From Pseudolabrys taiwanensis (lineage in GTDB: Bacteria; Pseudomonadota; Alphaproteobacteria; Rhizobiales; Xanthobacteraceae): a stretch of DNA of 64,000 bases. Location: positions 744,001-808,000 of the forward strand of contig NZ_CP031417.1 of the NCBI RefSeq assembly GCF_003367395.1, read 5' to 3'. The notes under the pieces were generated by a model. The model had not been told where the DNA came from, searched no databases, and saw only the letters and a program-made list of their open reading frames with translations. The position numbers and the translations under genes are program-made. Numbering within the stretch: position 1 is the first letter of the stretch; every line of letters begins with the position of its first letter. Below, piece by piece: positions 1 to 7,848 of the stretch.

Positions 1-72
1 CGAGTTCCATCGAGAAATCTGCCTCCGCGTAGCCCAATTCCGGAGCCAACTGCCTCTACCTTACCGCAGCAA

Positions 73-98
73 GGAACCAAGCGCCGCCACCTGCCGTT
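73..98 (+). promoter_or_regulatory. EcfG-type general stress promoter
   Basis: GGAAC at 73-77 and CGTT at 95-98 are separated by 17 bases, which matches the promoter consensus of the alphaproteobacterial general stress sigma factor EcfG. It sits about 55 bases before the DUF4142 gene and points at it. Two other predicted stress-type genes in the window (CsbD, DUF1236) carry the same motif. The assignment is from sequence match only. Confidence 0.6.
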
Positions 99-152
99 CT
101 GCGTCAGACCGCGCAAGGCGCGGCGTGCAACTTGGAACCCCGAGGTGATGAG

Positions 153-782
153 ATGACCAGAACACCGATGCTCGCCATCGGCCTCGCGACAGCTTTTGCG
201 CTCGCGGCGCCAGCAGCTTACGCACAGATGTCACCGCAACAAGGTGGAACCGGGCGTCCGGCGGCGCAAGGCAATCAAGCCAATACTGCCGGGAACAAGA
301 TGAGCAAAGCCGACGAGCGCTTCCTCACCGAAGCGATGCAAGGCGACCTCGCCGAAGTGCAGATGGGCGAGCTTGCGCAGCAGAAGGGCGGCAACGATCG
401 GGTCAAGGAATTCGGCCAGACCCTGGCGAAGGACCATGGCGATCATTCGCAGAAGCTGCAGCAACTCGGCCAGCAGATGGGCATGTCGCTGCCGTCCGAG
501 CCGAGCGCGCGGCAGAAGGCCGATCATGATCGTTTGAGCCGTCTCTCGGGTGCGCAGTTCGATCGTGCGTTCGCCAAGCATATGGTCGAGGACCACCGCA
601 AAGACATCAGCAAGTATCAAGCCGAGGCCAAGAAGAGCGGCCCGATCGGCGACATGGCGAAGCAGACGGTTCCGACGCTGCAGCATCATCTGCAGATGGC
701 GGAGGATCTGAGCAAGCCGGCGCCGACGACCGGCAGCGGCGGCATGGGCCGCGGCGGCAGCGGCGGCGGGACGAGCCGCTGA
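153..782 (+). CDS. DUF4142 domain exported protein
   Basis: Protein of 209 aa with an N-terminal signal peptide (hydrophobic run ending near AYAQ) followed by a helical DUF4142 region from about residue 45 to 190. Members of this family are periplasmic, ferritin-like four-helix proteins of unknown activity. The C-terminus is a Gly/Ser-rich tail that looks disordered. I chose the ATG at 153 because GAGGTG lies just upstream; a TTG at 132 would add seven residues before the signal peptide. The EcfG-type promoter at 73-98 suggests induction in the general stress response, which fits DUF4142 genes elsewhere in Rhizobiales. It is monocistronic, with a terminator right after it. Confidence 0.85.
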   Translation: MTRTPMLAIGLATAFALAAPAAYAQMSPQQGGTGRPAAQGNQANTAGNKMSKADERFLTEAMQGDLAEVQMGELAQQKGGNDRVKEFGQTLAKDHGDHSQKLQQLGQQMGMSLPSEPSARQKADHDRLSRLSGAQFDRAFAKHMVEDHRKDISKYQAEAKKSGPIGDMAKQTVPTLQHHLQMAEDLSKPAPTTGSGGMGRGGSGGGTSR

Positions 783-830
783 CGTCAATGGAGGCACTGT
801 AAGTTCTTTGCGCGGTTGAAGCATGATGAC

Positions 831-862
831 AAAGCCCGTCGCGGTCTATCGTGGCGGGCTTT
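831..862 (+). terminator. Rho-independent terminator after DUF4142 gene
   Basis: The inverted repeat AAAGCCCG ... CGGGCTTT closes a GC-rich stem and is followed by a pyrimidine tract (cttctt). It lies between the DUF4142 gene and the convergent nitroreductase gene and could serve both. Confidence 0.7.
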
Positions 863-879
863 CTTCTTGTAACGCTGGC

Positions 880-1554
880 CTATTCAAAGCCGATGAACGA
901 GGCATAGTTGTCCAACGGCTCCCTCGGCGAACGCCACTTATTGATGGGAGCCGCATCGTCCGCGTAGCCGACGCTCATGCCCGAATAAACTATCAAGTTT
1001 GATGGCAAATTCAGGTATGTCCGCACTGTCTTGTAAAACGCGACCCATGCCTGCTGCGGGCAGGTATCTAGGGCGTACGCGCGGGCGAGCAAGGCAACTG
1101 TTTGCAGGTACCCGCCGAGGTCAGCCCATTGCGCCACGCCAAACGAGCGTTCAAGTGCGAAGAAAACCGCGACCGGCGCGCTGAAAAGCTGGTAATTGCG
1201 GGCGTATTGACGATAACGGGCGGGCTTGTCTTGCCGTGGCACGCCAATCGACTCGTAAAGCAGCTCACCGACCTGAAACCGGCGGGACCGGTACGGCTCC
1301 TTCATCGGGTCGGGATAGATTTGATATTCCCAGCCCTCGCCCCGGGGCAGTTCGGATTCGCGCGACGCGAGTTCTGCTTTTAGCGCCTGCAACTTCAGCC
1401 CCATCATACAATATACTCGCCATGGCTGCATGTTGCCAGCCGATGGGGCCCGGGCTGCGCCTTCGAGTATCTCCCGCATGACCTGCTCCGGCACAGGCTT
1501 ATTGATGAAAGCCCTGCAAGAATATCGGGATCCAACCGCATCACGGATATCCAT
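880..1554 (-). CDS. Nitroreductase family protein
   Basis: Protein of 224 aa with the nitroreductase fold: the N-terminal SRYSCRAF segment and RAPSAGNMQPW motif are the usual FMN-binding region, and the C-terminal GMSVGYAD segment is the second conserved part. Such enzymes are FMN-dependent NAD(P)H oxidoreductases acting on nitro compounds, quinones or flavins. The physiological substrate cannot be read from the sequence. Length is normal for the family. It is convergent with the DUF4142 gene and shares the intergenic terminator. It probably marks the edge of the conserved chromosome before the accessory region that begins with the recombinase. Confidence 0.85.
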   Translation of the reverse strand: MDIRDAVGSRYSCRAFINKPVPEQVMREILEGAARAPSAGNMQPWRVYCMMGLKLQALKAELASRESELPRGEGWEYQIYPDPMKEPYRSRRFQVGELLYESIGVPRQDKPARYRQYARNYQLFSAPVAVFFALERSFGVAQWADLGGYLQTVALLARAYALDTCPQQAWVAFYKTVRTYLNLPSNLIVYSGMSVGYADDAAPINKWRSPREPLDNYASFIGFE

Positions 1555-1683
1555 CTAAACTGCTCCACTTTCTCATCGAATGTAGGAAGGATACCACGCC
1601 AATTTCCATAGAAATGCGTGCAGACGCCTTAACGTTCGTAAACGCGGAATTGGCAAGCTTTGCCGCGCCCACGGGTATCGGCC

Positions 1684-2943
1684 ATGCGCCCAGCCACGAG
1701 AACACTGTCGCTTCTCACCTGGCGACCCAAACAGTCGTCAGGTTTGCACGAGGTCGACACGCGACGGGCCGCGCAATACGTGCGGATGTCGACCGATCAC
1801 CAGCGGTACTCCATCGACAATCAGTCAAGTGTCAACGCCGCCTATGCCGCCATCCATAACCTCACGATCGTGCGCACTTATTCGGACGCCGGGAGGAGTG
1901 GCCTGCGTGTCGAAGGGCGCGACGCGCTTCGCCGCCTCATTGACGATGTTCAATCCGAGCGGGCGGATTTCGGCACCATCCTTGTCTACGACGTTAGCCG
2001 CTGGGGCCGGTTCCAAGACGCGGACGAAGCGGCGCACTACGAATTCATCTGCAAGCAAGCCGGGATTAAGGTGCGTTATTGCGCGGAAGAGTTCGAAAAC
2101 GATGGGAGCCTCCTCACCACCATCGTGAAGGGTATGAAACGGGCCATGGCCGCCGAGTTCAGCCGCGAGCTCTCCCGCAAGGTCCTTGAAGGACAAAAAT
2201 TGCTCGCTGGTCTCGGCTTTCGCCAGGGAGCGACGCCGGGTTACGGCCTGCGTCGGCTTCTCATTGATGAGAACGGCAAGCCGAAGGGCATGCTCAAACA
2301 CGGGCAGCATAAGCACCTACAAACCGATCGCGTCATTCTCGTGCCGGGGCCGCCAAAGGAAATCCGGGCCGTGCGCGAGATATTCCGGATGTTTGCGATA
2401 GATCACACGCCGGTCGCACATATCGCTAGAAGATTAAATGAGCGGGGCATTGCCAATGCGTGGGGAAACCCGTGGACGACAAACAATGTCTTCAAGCTGC
2501 TGAAGAATGAAAACTACATCGGCAATTATGTGTACAACCAAAGAACCCAGAAGTTGCTAAGTAAGCCCAAGCGCAATCCGCGCCCCCTATGGATTCGGAA
2601 GGAGGGTGCATTCAAGGCTATTGTTGACCCTGCGATGTTTGATGCGGCACAGAAACTGTTGACGCAATCCTGGACGTACTCCGACAATGAGATTCTTGAC
2701 TACCTCAGCGCCGCATTGTGCCGGTATGGCCATCTCAGTTCAAAAATCCTGCGCGATGAATCTTTTGGTCCGTCAATTACGACCTGCTATTACCGCTTCG
2801 GAAAGCTCTCCAACGCTTACCTCATGATTGGTTACAAAGCCCGTACGCGGGTCTCCGATCCGCTGTATCGGCCCATGCCGGCGGGCACGGAGAAAGTGTC
2901 CGAGGCGCCTTGGACGCATGATCAGTTCCGCTATAGGCCGTAG
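1684..2943 (+). CDS. Serine recombinase (resolvase plus recombinase domains)
   Basis: Protein of about 419 aa. The N-terminal resolvase domain starts with AAQYVRMSTDHQRYS; the serine of RMSTD (residue 36 from this start) is the expected nucleophile, followed by the YDVSRWGR motif. A recombinase domain spans roughly residues 195-330, and a helical C-terminal part resembles the LSAALCRYGHLS... YRFG ... LIGY segment seen in related rhizobial recombinases. I see no Cys-rich zinc ribbon and the protein may be shortened at the C-terminus. The start is uncertain: the ATG at 1684 is used, but a TTG near 1744 would also keep the whole domain. Such enzymes integrate or excise mobile DNA, and the gene marks the start of an accessory region. 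Confidence 0.85.
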   Translation: MRPATRTLSLLTWRPKQSSGLHEVDTRRAAQYVRMSTDHQRYSIDNQSSVNAAYAAIHNLTIVRTYSDAGRSGLRVEGRDALRRLIDDVQSERADFGTILVYDVSRWGRFQDADEAAHYEFICKQAGIKVRYCAEEFENDGSLLTTIVKGMKRAMAAEFSRELSRKVLEGQKLLAGLGFRQGATPGYGLRRLLIDENGKPKGMLKHGQHKHLQTDRVILVPGPPKEIRAVREIFRMFAIDHTPVAHIARRLNERGIANAWGNPWTTNNVFKLLKNENYIGNYVYNQRTQKLLSKPKRNPRPLWIRKEGAFKAIVDPAMFDAAQKLLTQSWTYSDNEILDYLSAALCRYGHLSSKILRDESFGPSITTCYYRFGKLSNAYLMIGYKARTRVSDPLYRPMPAGTEKVSEAPWTHDQFRYRP

Positions 2944-2995
2944 GTCTCTCCGATGGAGCGCCAAGGTGGCGTTAGGGGTGCACCATCCTCTTTGG

Positions 2996-3757
2996 TCACT
3001 CGCTGATGCGCGAATTGAACTTCCTGGCGGTCTCGACGATCCAGCTCCGATAATTTAACAACGGCGTCACGCCGGTGAGTCCACCGCAGCCCTCGTTGTC
3101 CTGCGGCGCTGTCGACCAGCTCACCACGCCGATGACCAGCGGTCCCTCGCCGTCGAATGCGGGCGCGCCGCTATCGCCGGTACAGCCGCCGAGGCCGGCG
3201 CTTACGTTCCGCGTGCGCGCGTCAACCAAGCGGACCTGAAGCGACCCGGGCTTGCCGGTTACCGTCAACTTGGCCATGCGCGGAATTCCCAGTCCGCGTG
3301 GCGTGCCGGCGATGGTGACGCCAAAGCCGGCGATGGTCAGGGTCTCGCCGGCATTGACCCTACGCGGCCTCGCCAGTGCCGCTGGCACGACGATGTCTGG
3401 TAGCGGTGCGGCGAGTTTCAATAACGCGATGTCGGCGGTGGCACGGCTTGCCGCGTAGCTGGCGGGGTCGAAATTTGGATGGCGGGCGATCGACCGGACC
3501 GGGATGGGTTGTCCGCCCTGGTAGGCCTTCACCTCATATCGGACGGGCCGGGTGACGCAATGCGCGGCGGTGAGGACAAGGTCGCGTGCCAGGGCTGTGC
3601 CAGTACAGAGGTCTTCCCGCTCATCGACGAGCATGACGATGGGCCGTGCAGCCCAGCCGGTTGCTGGCGGGGCGTTGCCGGTCATGGCGCTGGCCGGCGT
3701 CAGTAGGTGTATGAAAGTGAAGGCAAGCGCCGGTGCAGCAATACGTGCTCGTAACAT
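2996..3757 (-). CDS. Trypsin-like (S1) serine protease, exported
   Basis: Protein of 253 aa with an N-terminal signal peptide (about residues 1-24, ending PASA). The catalytic triad of the chymotrypsin fold is complete: His66 in TAAHC, Asp109 in ADIALLKL, Ser196 in GCTGDSGAP. The enzyme should act in the periplasm or outside the cell. I chose the ATG at 3757 (MLRARIAAP) because it opens the signal peptide; an upstream extension to 3826 has no such feature. It stands alone, opposite in strand to the recombinase, so no operon partner suggests a substrate. Compact length suggests no extra PDZ or prodomain. Confidence 0.85.
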   Translation of the reverse strand: MLRARIAAPALAFTFIHLLTPASAMTGNAPPATGWAARPIVMLVDEREDLCTGTALARDLVLTAAHCVTRPVRYEVKAYQGGQPIPVRSIARHPNFDPASYAASRATADIALLKLAAPLPDIVVPAALARPRRVNAGETLTIAGFGVTIAGTPRGLGIPRMAKLTVTGKPGSLQVRLVDARTRNVSAGLGGCTGDSGAPAFDGEGPLVIGVVSWSTAPQDNEGCGGLTGVTPLLNYRSWIVETARKFNSRISE

Positions 3758-4066
3758 GCTGAGTTGACGAATCCCTGGGCCGCTTTTGCAGATAAGGAGT
3801 ACCGCGATCACGCTCGTATCAGGCAATTAATGCCGGAAATCAACCACCGCCGCGAGTTATGTCCGACGATTGCGGCCGATTTCGCACAGCGGTTCGTTTT
3901 CAGTCCTGCGGTGTTGGGCGAAATTGCGCGGCTGGGCGTGACGGTCCTTTGACCATTTGTCGGAGGATGGCGATCATTCCGAGGTGAACGCCGCTGGGCA
4001 ACTGGTCCGGCGGGTTTCCTTTTCAACTCCGTGGACCGCTCATGCGGACAACCCACGGAGAAACTC
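3758..4066. other. Intergenic stretch without a convincing gene
   Basis: This holds the upstream region of the protease and the short leader of the next gene. A 62-codon open frame at 3764-3952 overlaps the protease promoter and matches nothing I know. No repeat or RNA was seen. Confidence 0.4.
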
Positions 4067-4282
4067 ATGGCGAAGAATCCAAGGCCTGCCTTCGACGCGT
4101 TTGTCGTTGATGGCGACGGAGAGGATGCGTTCTGGACGAAAATCGGGGCTGCGTGGCCTCATGAAGACGGCAAGGGCTACAACGTCCAACTCACCGCGTT
4201 GCCCGTTAATGGACGAATTGCGTTGCGCGTGCCCAAAGAACGTGAGCCCGCAGAGGGTAAGACGCCGCAATCCAAGAAGTGA
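4067..4282 (+). CDS. Small mobile-element-type hypothetical protein
   Basis: Protein of 71 aa starting MAKNPRPAF, with a central GAAWPHEDGKGYNVQL segment. Proteins with this layout (a basic start, then IGAAWPH-DGKG, then a stretch around GRI-LR) are common on rhizobial plasmids and conjugative elements, next to transfer genes, and have no known function. The ATG at 4067 is chosen because GGAGA lies seven bases upstream; a start at 4031 would add twelve unrelated residues. A strong hairpin follows the stop, so it appears to be a single-gene unit. No transfer genes are present nearby, which suggests it is left over from a larger element. Confidence 0.7.
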   Translation: MAKNPRPAFDAFVVDGDGEDAFWTKIGAAWPHEDGKGYNVQLTALPVNGRIALRVPKEREPAEGKTPQSKK

Positions 4283-4290
4283 GAGCGACC

Positions 4291-4311
4291 GCCGGCACGT
4301 AAAGTGCCGGC
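4291..4311 (+). terminator. Rho-independent terminator
   Basis: Perfect stem GCCGGCAC / GTGCCGGC with a five-base loop, followed by a T-rich tract (gcttgtttt). It directly follows the small gene ending at 4282. Confidence 0.75.
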
Positions 4312-4420
4312 GCTTGTTTTGCGCCTCCGGCTTTGCCGGACCGGGCTCTAGGCAGTGCCCCGAGCCGCGTTGCGTCTCGGCCTTTCGGTGACGATCCCTT
4401 GCGCGATATTGCACCCCTCG

Positions 4421-4454
4421 CCGGGGGCAGTCGGTCCCGCGTCCCGCCTGCGGC
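4421..4454. repeat. 34-base block shared with 18925-18958
   Basis: This block starts CCGGGGGCAG and ends CCGCCTGCGGC. It recurs at 18925-18958 with two mismatches in 34 bases, in the same orientation. Both copies are in gene-free DNA inside the accessory region. Confidence 0.7.
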
Positions 4455-4887
4455 GGCGCTATGCTGACGCTCCTGCGGCTGCCCTGCTGACCGGTCTCGG
4501 GGCTGGCGAATGGCGCAGCTACACTGCTGCCAGACGCCGTTGTCGCATCCGTCTCAATGCCGATTGCAGCCGCGAGGACTGAACTAAGGGGCTCTGCCCC
4601 TCGCGTGCGCAAGCCGTGTCCCCCGTCTTCCGCGCTTCGCTTGTGCAGACCGGGTGATCCCCCTCGGCTTGCGGTTGCTACCCCCGCTCTTCGCCAGAGC
4701 GGCAGGGCGCATGGCGGGACGCCATGGCCTGCGAAGGCAGGGGTCCGAGCAAACAGCAAGAAAACTCTGCACATGAGAACGAACGCGACCCTGGCGAATG
4801 GTGCGTCGCCATGACGGGATGGTTGCCGGAGCAATTGCGCGGGCCGTCATACGAAAAGCCGAAGCTGCCGCGTGCAGCCTAAAGAAA

Positions 4888-4908
4888 GGCCCACGGCCCC
4901 CGTGGGCC
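4888..4908 (+). terminator. Terminator-like hairpin
   Basis: Perfect stem GGCCCACGG / CCGTGGGCC around a three-base loop, six bases after the stop codon of the 24-codon remnant at 4811-4882. The T-tract is weak (cttcg). Confidence 0.5.
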
Positions 4909-5023
4909 CTTCGATCAACACACGGACGGATGACATGGCCACTTGCGATAATCGGGACATTAATCAGAATATCGGCTGCTTGCATTGCCTCATCCATTCC
5001 ACCATGCCGCCCGAGCCATCGCT

Positions 5024-6076
5024 GTGGTGACCAATCGGTCCAGATTCAAACGGAGATCAAAGCGGAGCCGGGGGGCTCCCTGGCAGACCTTTCACTATAC
5101 GACAGTAGGAGATGGGCCGAGCGACTGGCGTGGCATCGTTCTACCCGCTCGATTGGAGGGCAAGGCGTTCGATAATGCTTTCGAACAGAGAGGCGCGGAC
5201 ATTACCCCTCAGGAGTTGCGTGGCTTTCTTTTCTTCTGGGAGCGACTGGTCATAGAGAATGTGGTTAGCCGGCCGCTTACGCCCGACAGCAATCCCTCAT
5301 ACAGCGACTACGACATCTTTTCTCACGGGCACCGTCTTCAAACTCGAATCGAGTTTAAGCACCATCTATTCCCGTCGAAGGGGCTGCGGCGAGGGTTTGA
5401 CGATCCCGCCGCGCGTGCGGACGCCAAAGCCAAACTACGTTCGAAAGCTGGGCAATATCACGTCTTTACGCATTTGGAGGCGGAGAACCCGGGCCGTTGG
5501 GCCGTGGCCGAAAGCGAGCAGTCCCCCTTGGTTTTGCCTGATCGCGGGCGTGCGCTTCTCGTCAAGCTGCATCGCGCCGTGCCGATCCCTGACATGACCG
5601 TCAAGATCGAGGAGATACTTGAATTCCGGGAGAAACGACGCCCCGAGCTGCTGGCATTCCGCCATCACGCCGACCAACTCTTTCTAAAAATCGGCTCGTC
5701 AGCCGACGCTCAGATGTCATTTTTGGTCGAGTTCGAAAACCTAGCCAGGAGCATCACCGACCTCATAGATTCCATGGAGGAGCGACAGTTGCGGTTTCGG
5801 ATATTCGGTCTTCAGGCGAAGGTTAAGTGGGAGATGGATCCAGCCAAGTGGACGTTCGATCCCTTCAACGCCACGGCAGGCGCCGGAATAGGCGCGCACT
5901 TTGGCCTCGAGGCGGCTATTGCCAGTGCTCTGGCGCTGCCAGCGGTCGTGAACGTAATTCCAAAGGTGGAAATTGAGTCCGCGAGTGGTCTTGTGAAAGC
6001 GGTTGGCTCCGGTCCCTTGCAATACGCGTTCCTGATCCATGACTTTGCTCACGGTCATCCGCCGAGATCGCTCTAG
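5024..6076 (+). CDS. Hypothetical protein, about 350 aa, unclassified
   Basis: I do not recognise this family with confidence. The recognisable body begins at DWRGIVLPA, continues through ITPQELRGFLFFWERLV (an arrangement I associate loosely with DUF6236-like proteins), a charged middle with many Arg/Glu, and an Ala/Gly-rich stretch near the C-terminus (AGAGIGAHFGLEAAIASA) that could be a membrane or packing helix. There is no signal peptide. The start is unclear: no good ribosome site precedes any start codon, and GTG at 5024 is only the best compromise, so the 5' end may be damaged. It lies in lower-GC accessory DNA next to a toxin-antitoxin pair. Confidence 0.55.
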   Translation: MVTNRSRFKRRSKRSRGAPWQTFHYTTVGDGPSDWRGIVLPARLEGKAFDNAFEQRGADITPQELRGFLFFWERLVIENVVSRPLTPDSNPSYSDYDIFSHGHRLQTRIEFKHHLFPSKGLRRGFDDPAARADAKAKLRSKAGQYHVFTHLEAENPGRWAVAESEQSPLVLPDRGRALLVKLHRAVPIPDMTVKIEEILEFREKRRPELLAFRHHADQLFLKIGSSADAQMSFLVEFENLARSITDLIDSMEERQLRFRIFGLQAKVKWEMDPAKWTFDPFNATAGAGIGAHFGLEAAIASALALPAVVNVIPKVEIESASGLVKAVGSGPLQYAFLIHDFAHGHPPRSL

Positions 6077-6202
6077 GCGCAATAGGGACCCGCCACGCGC
6101 AAACGTCTGCCACTGGAAGAAGCCGAACTCGTGCCGCGCATTGCGAGAAGCTGTTCTCCATTCCATCTGCGCCAGAGGGGAATGCTTGCGAGGCAACCTC
6201 TG

Positions 6203-6517
6203 TCAGAAGATGTGCGACAGCTCGCGGCGGCCATCCACCACGCGCACGATTTCGATCATTTCGACGGGGCCGTCGTCGGTGTCTGGCTCGGTGCGGTAGA
6301 GGATAAGGTAGGGCGCTTCCACCAGCATGCGCATGGCTTGGCGGATATCCGGACGCCGGACGCCCATGCGTGGCTGGGAAACCAGTAAGGCAGCCCTGGC
6401 TTCGATTCGGTCGAAGTAGCGCTCCGCTGCGGCTGGCTGCTCAAGGCCGATGAGGACGTAGATATCAAGCAGGTCTTCGCGCGCCTGGTTCGTCCAATAA
6501 AGCCTGGGAGCCATCAA
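6203..6517 (-). CDS. parE: ParE/RelE-family toxin of type II TA pair
   Basis: Protein of 104 aa with the ParE layout: N-terminal [15 protein letters not shown] helix hairpin, [12 protein letters not shown], and the strand pair around YLILYRTE and [11 protein letters not shown]. ParE toxins poison DNA gyrase while RelE relatives cut mRNA; the sequence resembles the ParE side (R-x-G-x-x-R pattern, VVDGRRE end) but the target is inferred. The start overlaps the end of the antitoxin gene by four bases, the usual translational coupling. Encoded in the accessory region, where such modules stabilise mobile DNA. Confidence 0.85.
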   Translation of the reverse strand: MMAPRLYWTNQAREDLLDIYVLIGLEQPAAAERYFDRIEARAALLVSQPRMGVRRPDIRQAMRMLVEAPYLILYRTEPDTDDGPVEMIEIVRVVDGRRELSHIF

Positions 6518-6795
6518 CGGGAGCTTTTCTTGGCACCTTCAAGCCGCTTGCGGGCTTCGCCACGCAGCTTCGGCATATCCACTTCGCCAGCGGTACCGCT
6601 CTCCACGCCTTGGTCCCAGAGATGGCGCAGCCGCCGGACATCCTCCTGGCGAAGCTCGCGCTTCAACTGCCAGTCCCGGACCGCCTCGCGGACGATCTCG
6701 CTGGTGGTCGCGTATTCGCCCGCGTCCACGGCCGCCTTGAGGGCCGCAATCTGCTCGCCGGTCAGGGCGACGCTGACTTTTTCGATGGCCATCAT
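6514..6795 (-). CDS. parD: ParD-family ribbon-helix-helix antitoxin
   Basis: Protein of about 93 aa. The N-terminal [24 protein letters not shown] followed by [13 protein letters not shown] is the ribbon-helix-helix DNA-binding domain of ParD/CopG type; the C-terminal half is the charged toxin-binding tail. Two start codons lie side by side (6795 and 6792); GGAGG is better spaced for the second. It precedes the ParE gene in the same operon with a four-base overlap. Autorepression is likely through the palindrome at 6821-6834 just upstream. Confidence 0.85.
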   Translation of the reverse strand: MMAIEKVSVALTGEQIAALKAAVDAGEYATTSEIVREAVRDWQLKRELRQEDVRRLRHLWDQGVESGTAGEVDMPKLRGEARKRLEGAKKSSR

Positions 6796-6820
6796 GTACC
6801 TCCTCGAATCTTATGGTGGT

Positions 6821-6834
6821 AAGTAATACTACTT
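6821..6834. promoter_or_regulatory. Candidate ParD operator
   Basis: The 14-base near-palindrome AAGTAATACTACTT lies about 26 bases upstream of the antitoxin start. Its arms (AAGTA / TACTT) match perfectly around a four-base centre, a size typical of ribbon-helix-helix operators. Function is inferred from position. Confidence 0.5.
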
Positions 6835-7104
6835 TTTGACACCGTAGGCAAATGGGATAGGCCTACTGTCCTAGCTTCCGGGCGCTGCTGCCAGGGTTCA
6901 TCGGACATTCGGCGACGCATAGTCCGTGGGCAGCTTGGGTTTTGAAGGGCTGCGTGCGTGCTAGGAACAGAGCGCCGCATGGCCCACGGGTCGCTACGTT
7001 GAATAACCAGAATAAGGAGCGACGCCCATGAGCCTTCGTGGCGTACTTGCCTTATGGGTTGGGCGTTTGAGGGTGTTTCTCTCAATCAGCCTCAGCCGAT
7101 AAAG

Positions 7105-7140
7105 CAACAAGGGGCCGCTAGCACGGCCCCTTGCTTGTTG
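7105..7140 (+). terminator. Strong terminator-like hairpin
   Basis: Stem CAACAAGGGGCCG / CGGCCCCTTGCTTGTTG with a six-base loop. No gene is left upstream for it to serve, so it may mark the end of a deleted transcription unit. Confidence 0.55.
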
Positions 7141-7310
7141 AATAACCGCTCTCGGAGCGATGGCGTCAATATGAGTCCATCACGTCTCGACGTCAACACG
7201 CGACTGCATGCCCTGTTGAATCACTCTTGCAACAAGTGCGCGGCAAAGATGCTTCAGTTCGTTAGACAGGCAAGAGATGGATGCTAGGATTCTTATTAGA
7301 AGGGGAAAGA

Positions 7311-7380
7311 GCATTTTTGGCACGGGTTTTGGCACGCTGAATCGTCGACAGCCAAAAACACCAATAAATCTGCGGCATTC
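7311..7380 (+). repeat. att-like block, left copy
   Basis: Seventy bases that align with 10951-11023. Shared elements in order are a pair of direct repeats TTTTGGCAC (TTTTAGCAC in the other copy), a GTC, AGC-AAAAC, AATAAATC and CATTC. The right copy lies just upstream of the tyrosine integrase gene, so the pair may be recombination sites bounding the 3.5 kb between them, or a remnant of a second integrase promoter. Confidence 0.45.
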
Positions 7381-7848
7381 CAGACGGTGCCTCTCAACTC
7401 AAAAAGCATTTACGTTTGGCCGGTGCGGGAGGCACGGTGCTGGTCACGCGCTGTGGCCCGCTCTGCAAGAGACCTGCTGAACATCTTAGCGAAGCTTGCA
7501 CGGAAGGGCGCACGTTTTCGTTCGCTTGGCGATGTGTGGCACACACCACGACAATACAGGCAGGCTCGTTATCACGATAATGGGAGCTGTTGCCGAATTC
7601 CCTCGAACTGATAGAGCGAGATGACAATGTCAGCCGGTCGACGATTTCCATGGTGAAACTGGGCTGAGCTGAAACTGGGCTGATACGGCGCGCCAAGTTG
7701 CGCGGCTTACAACGTCAGTCGCTCAACCATCTCTTGGTTTGGGCGGTAGTAGGTCTTTGAGATTTAAGTCCGCAAGAATGCTCTTCAACTGTGGCGGGCA
7801 TTCGCGGTAGTATCGCCCATGGGTTAGGGACGGTTTTAGGGGGGCGAT

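Larger units (their letters stand above)
4312..5023. other. Long GC-rich stretch with no intact gene
   Basis: About 700 bases with no credible full gene on either strand. It contains a block of 34 bases repeated near 18.9 kb, and a 24-codon frame at 4811-4882 (MTGWLPEQL... start, ending KLPRAA) that sits immediately before a strong terminator and may be the 3' end of a deleted gene. GC-rich hairpin-prone DNA of this kind is typical of the spaces between genes on rhizobial mobile elements. I can give it no function. Confidence 0.4.
6835..7848. other. One kilobase without a credible gene
   Basis: Only short frames with no family resemblance occur here on either strand. The stretch holds a strong hairpin at 7105-7140 and an att-like block at 7311-7380. 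The rest looks like degraded DNA between inserted segments. Confidence 0.45.

Noticed and set aside
3764..3952. 62-codon frame beside the protease promoter
   Set aside because: No family resemblance and it overlaps the protease leader.
7054..7287. 77-codon frame in the gene-free stretch
   Set aside because: It contains the strong hairpin at 7105-7140 and has no domain or ribosome site.
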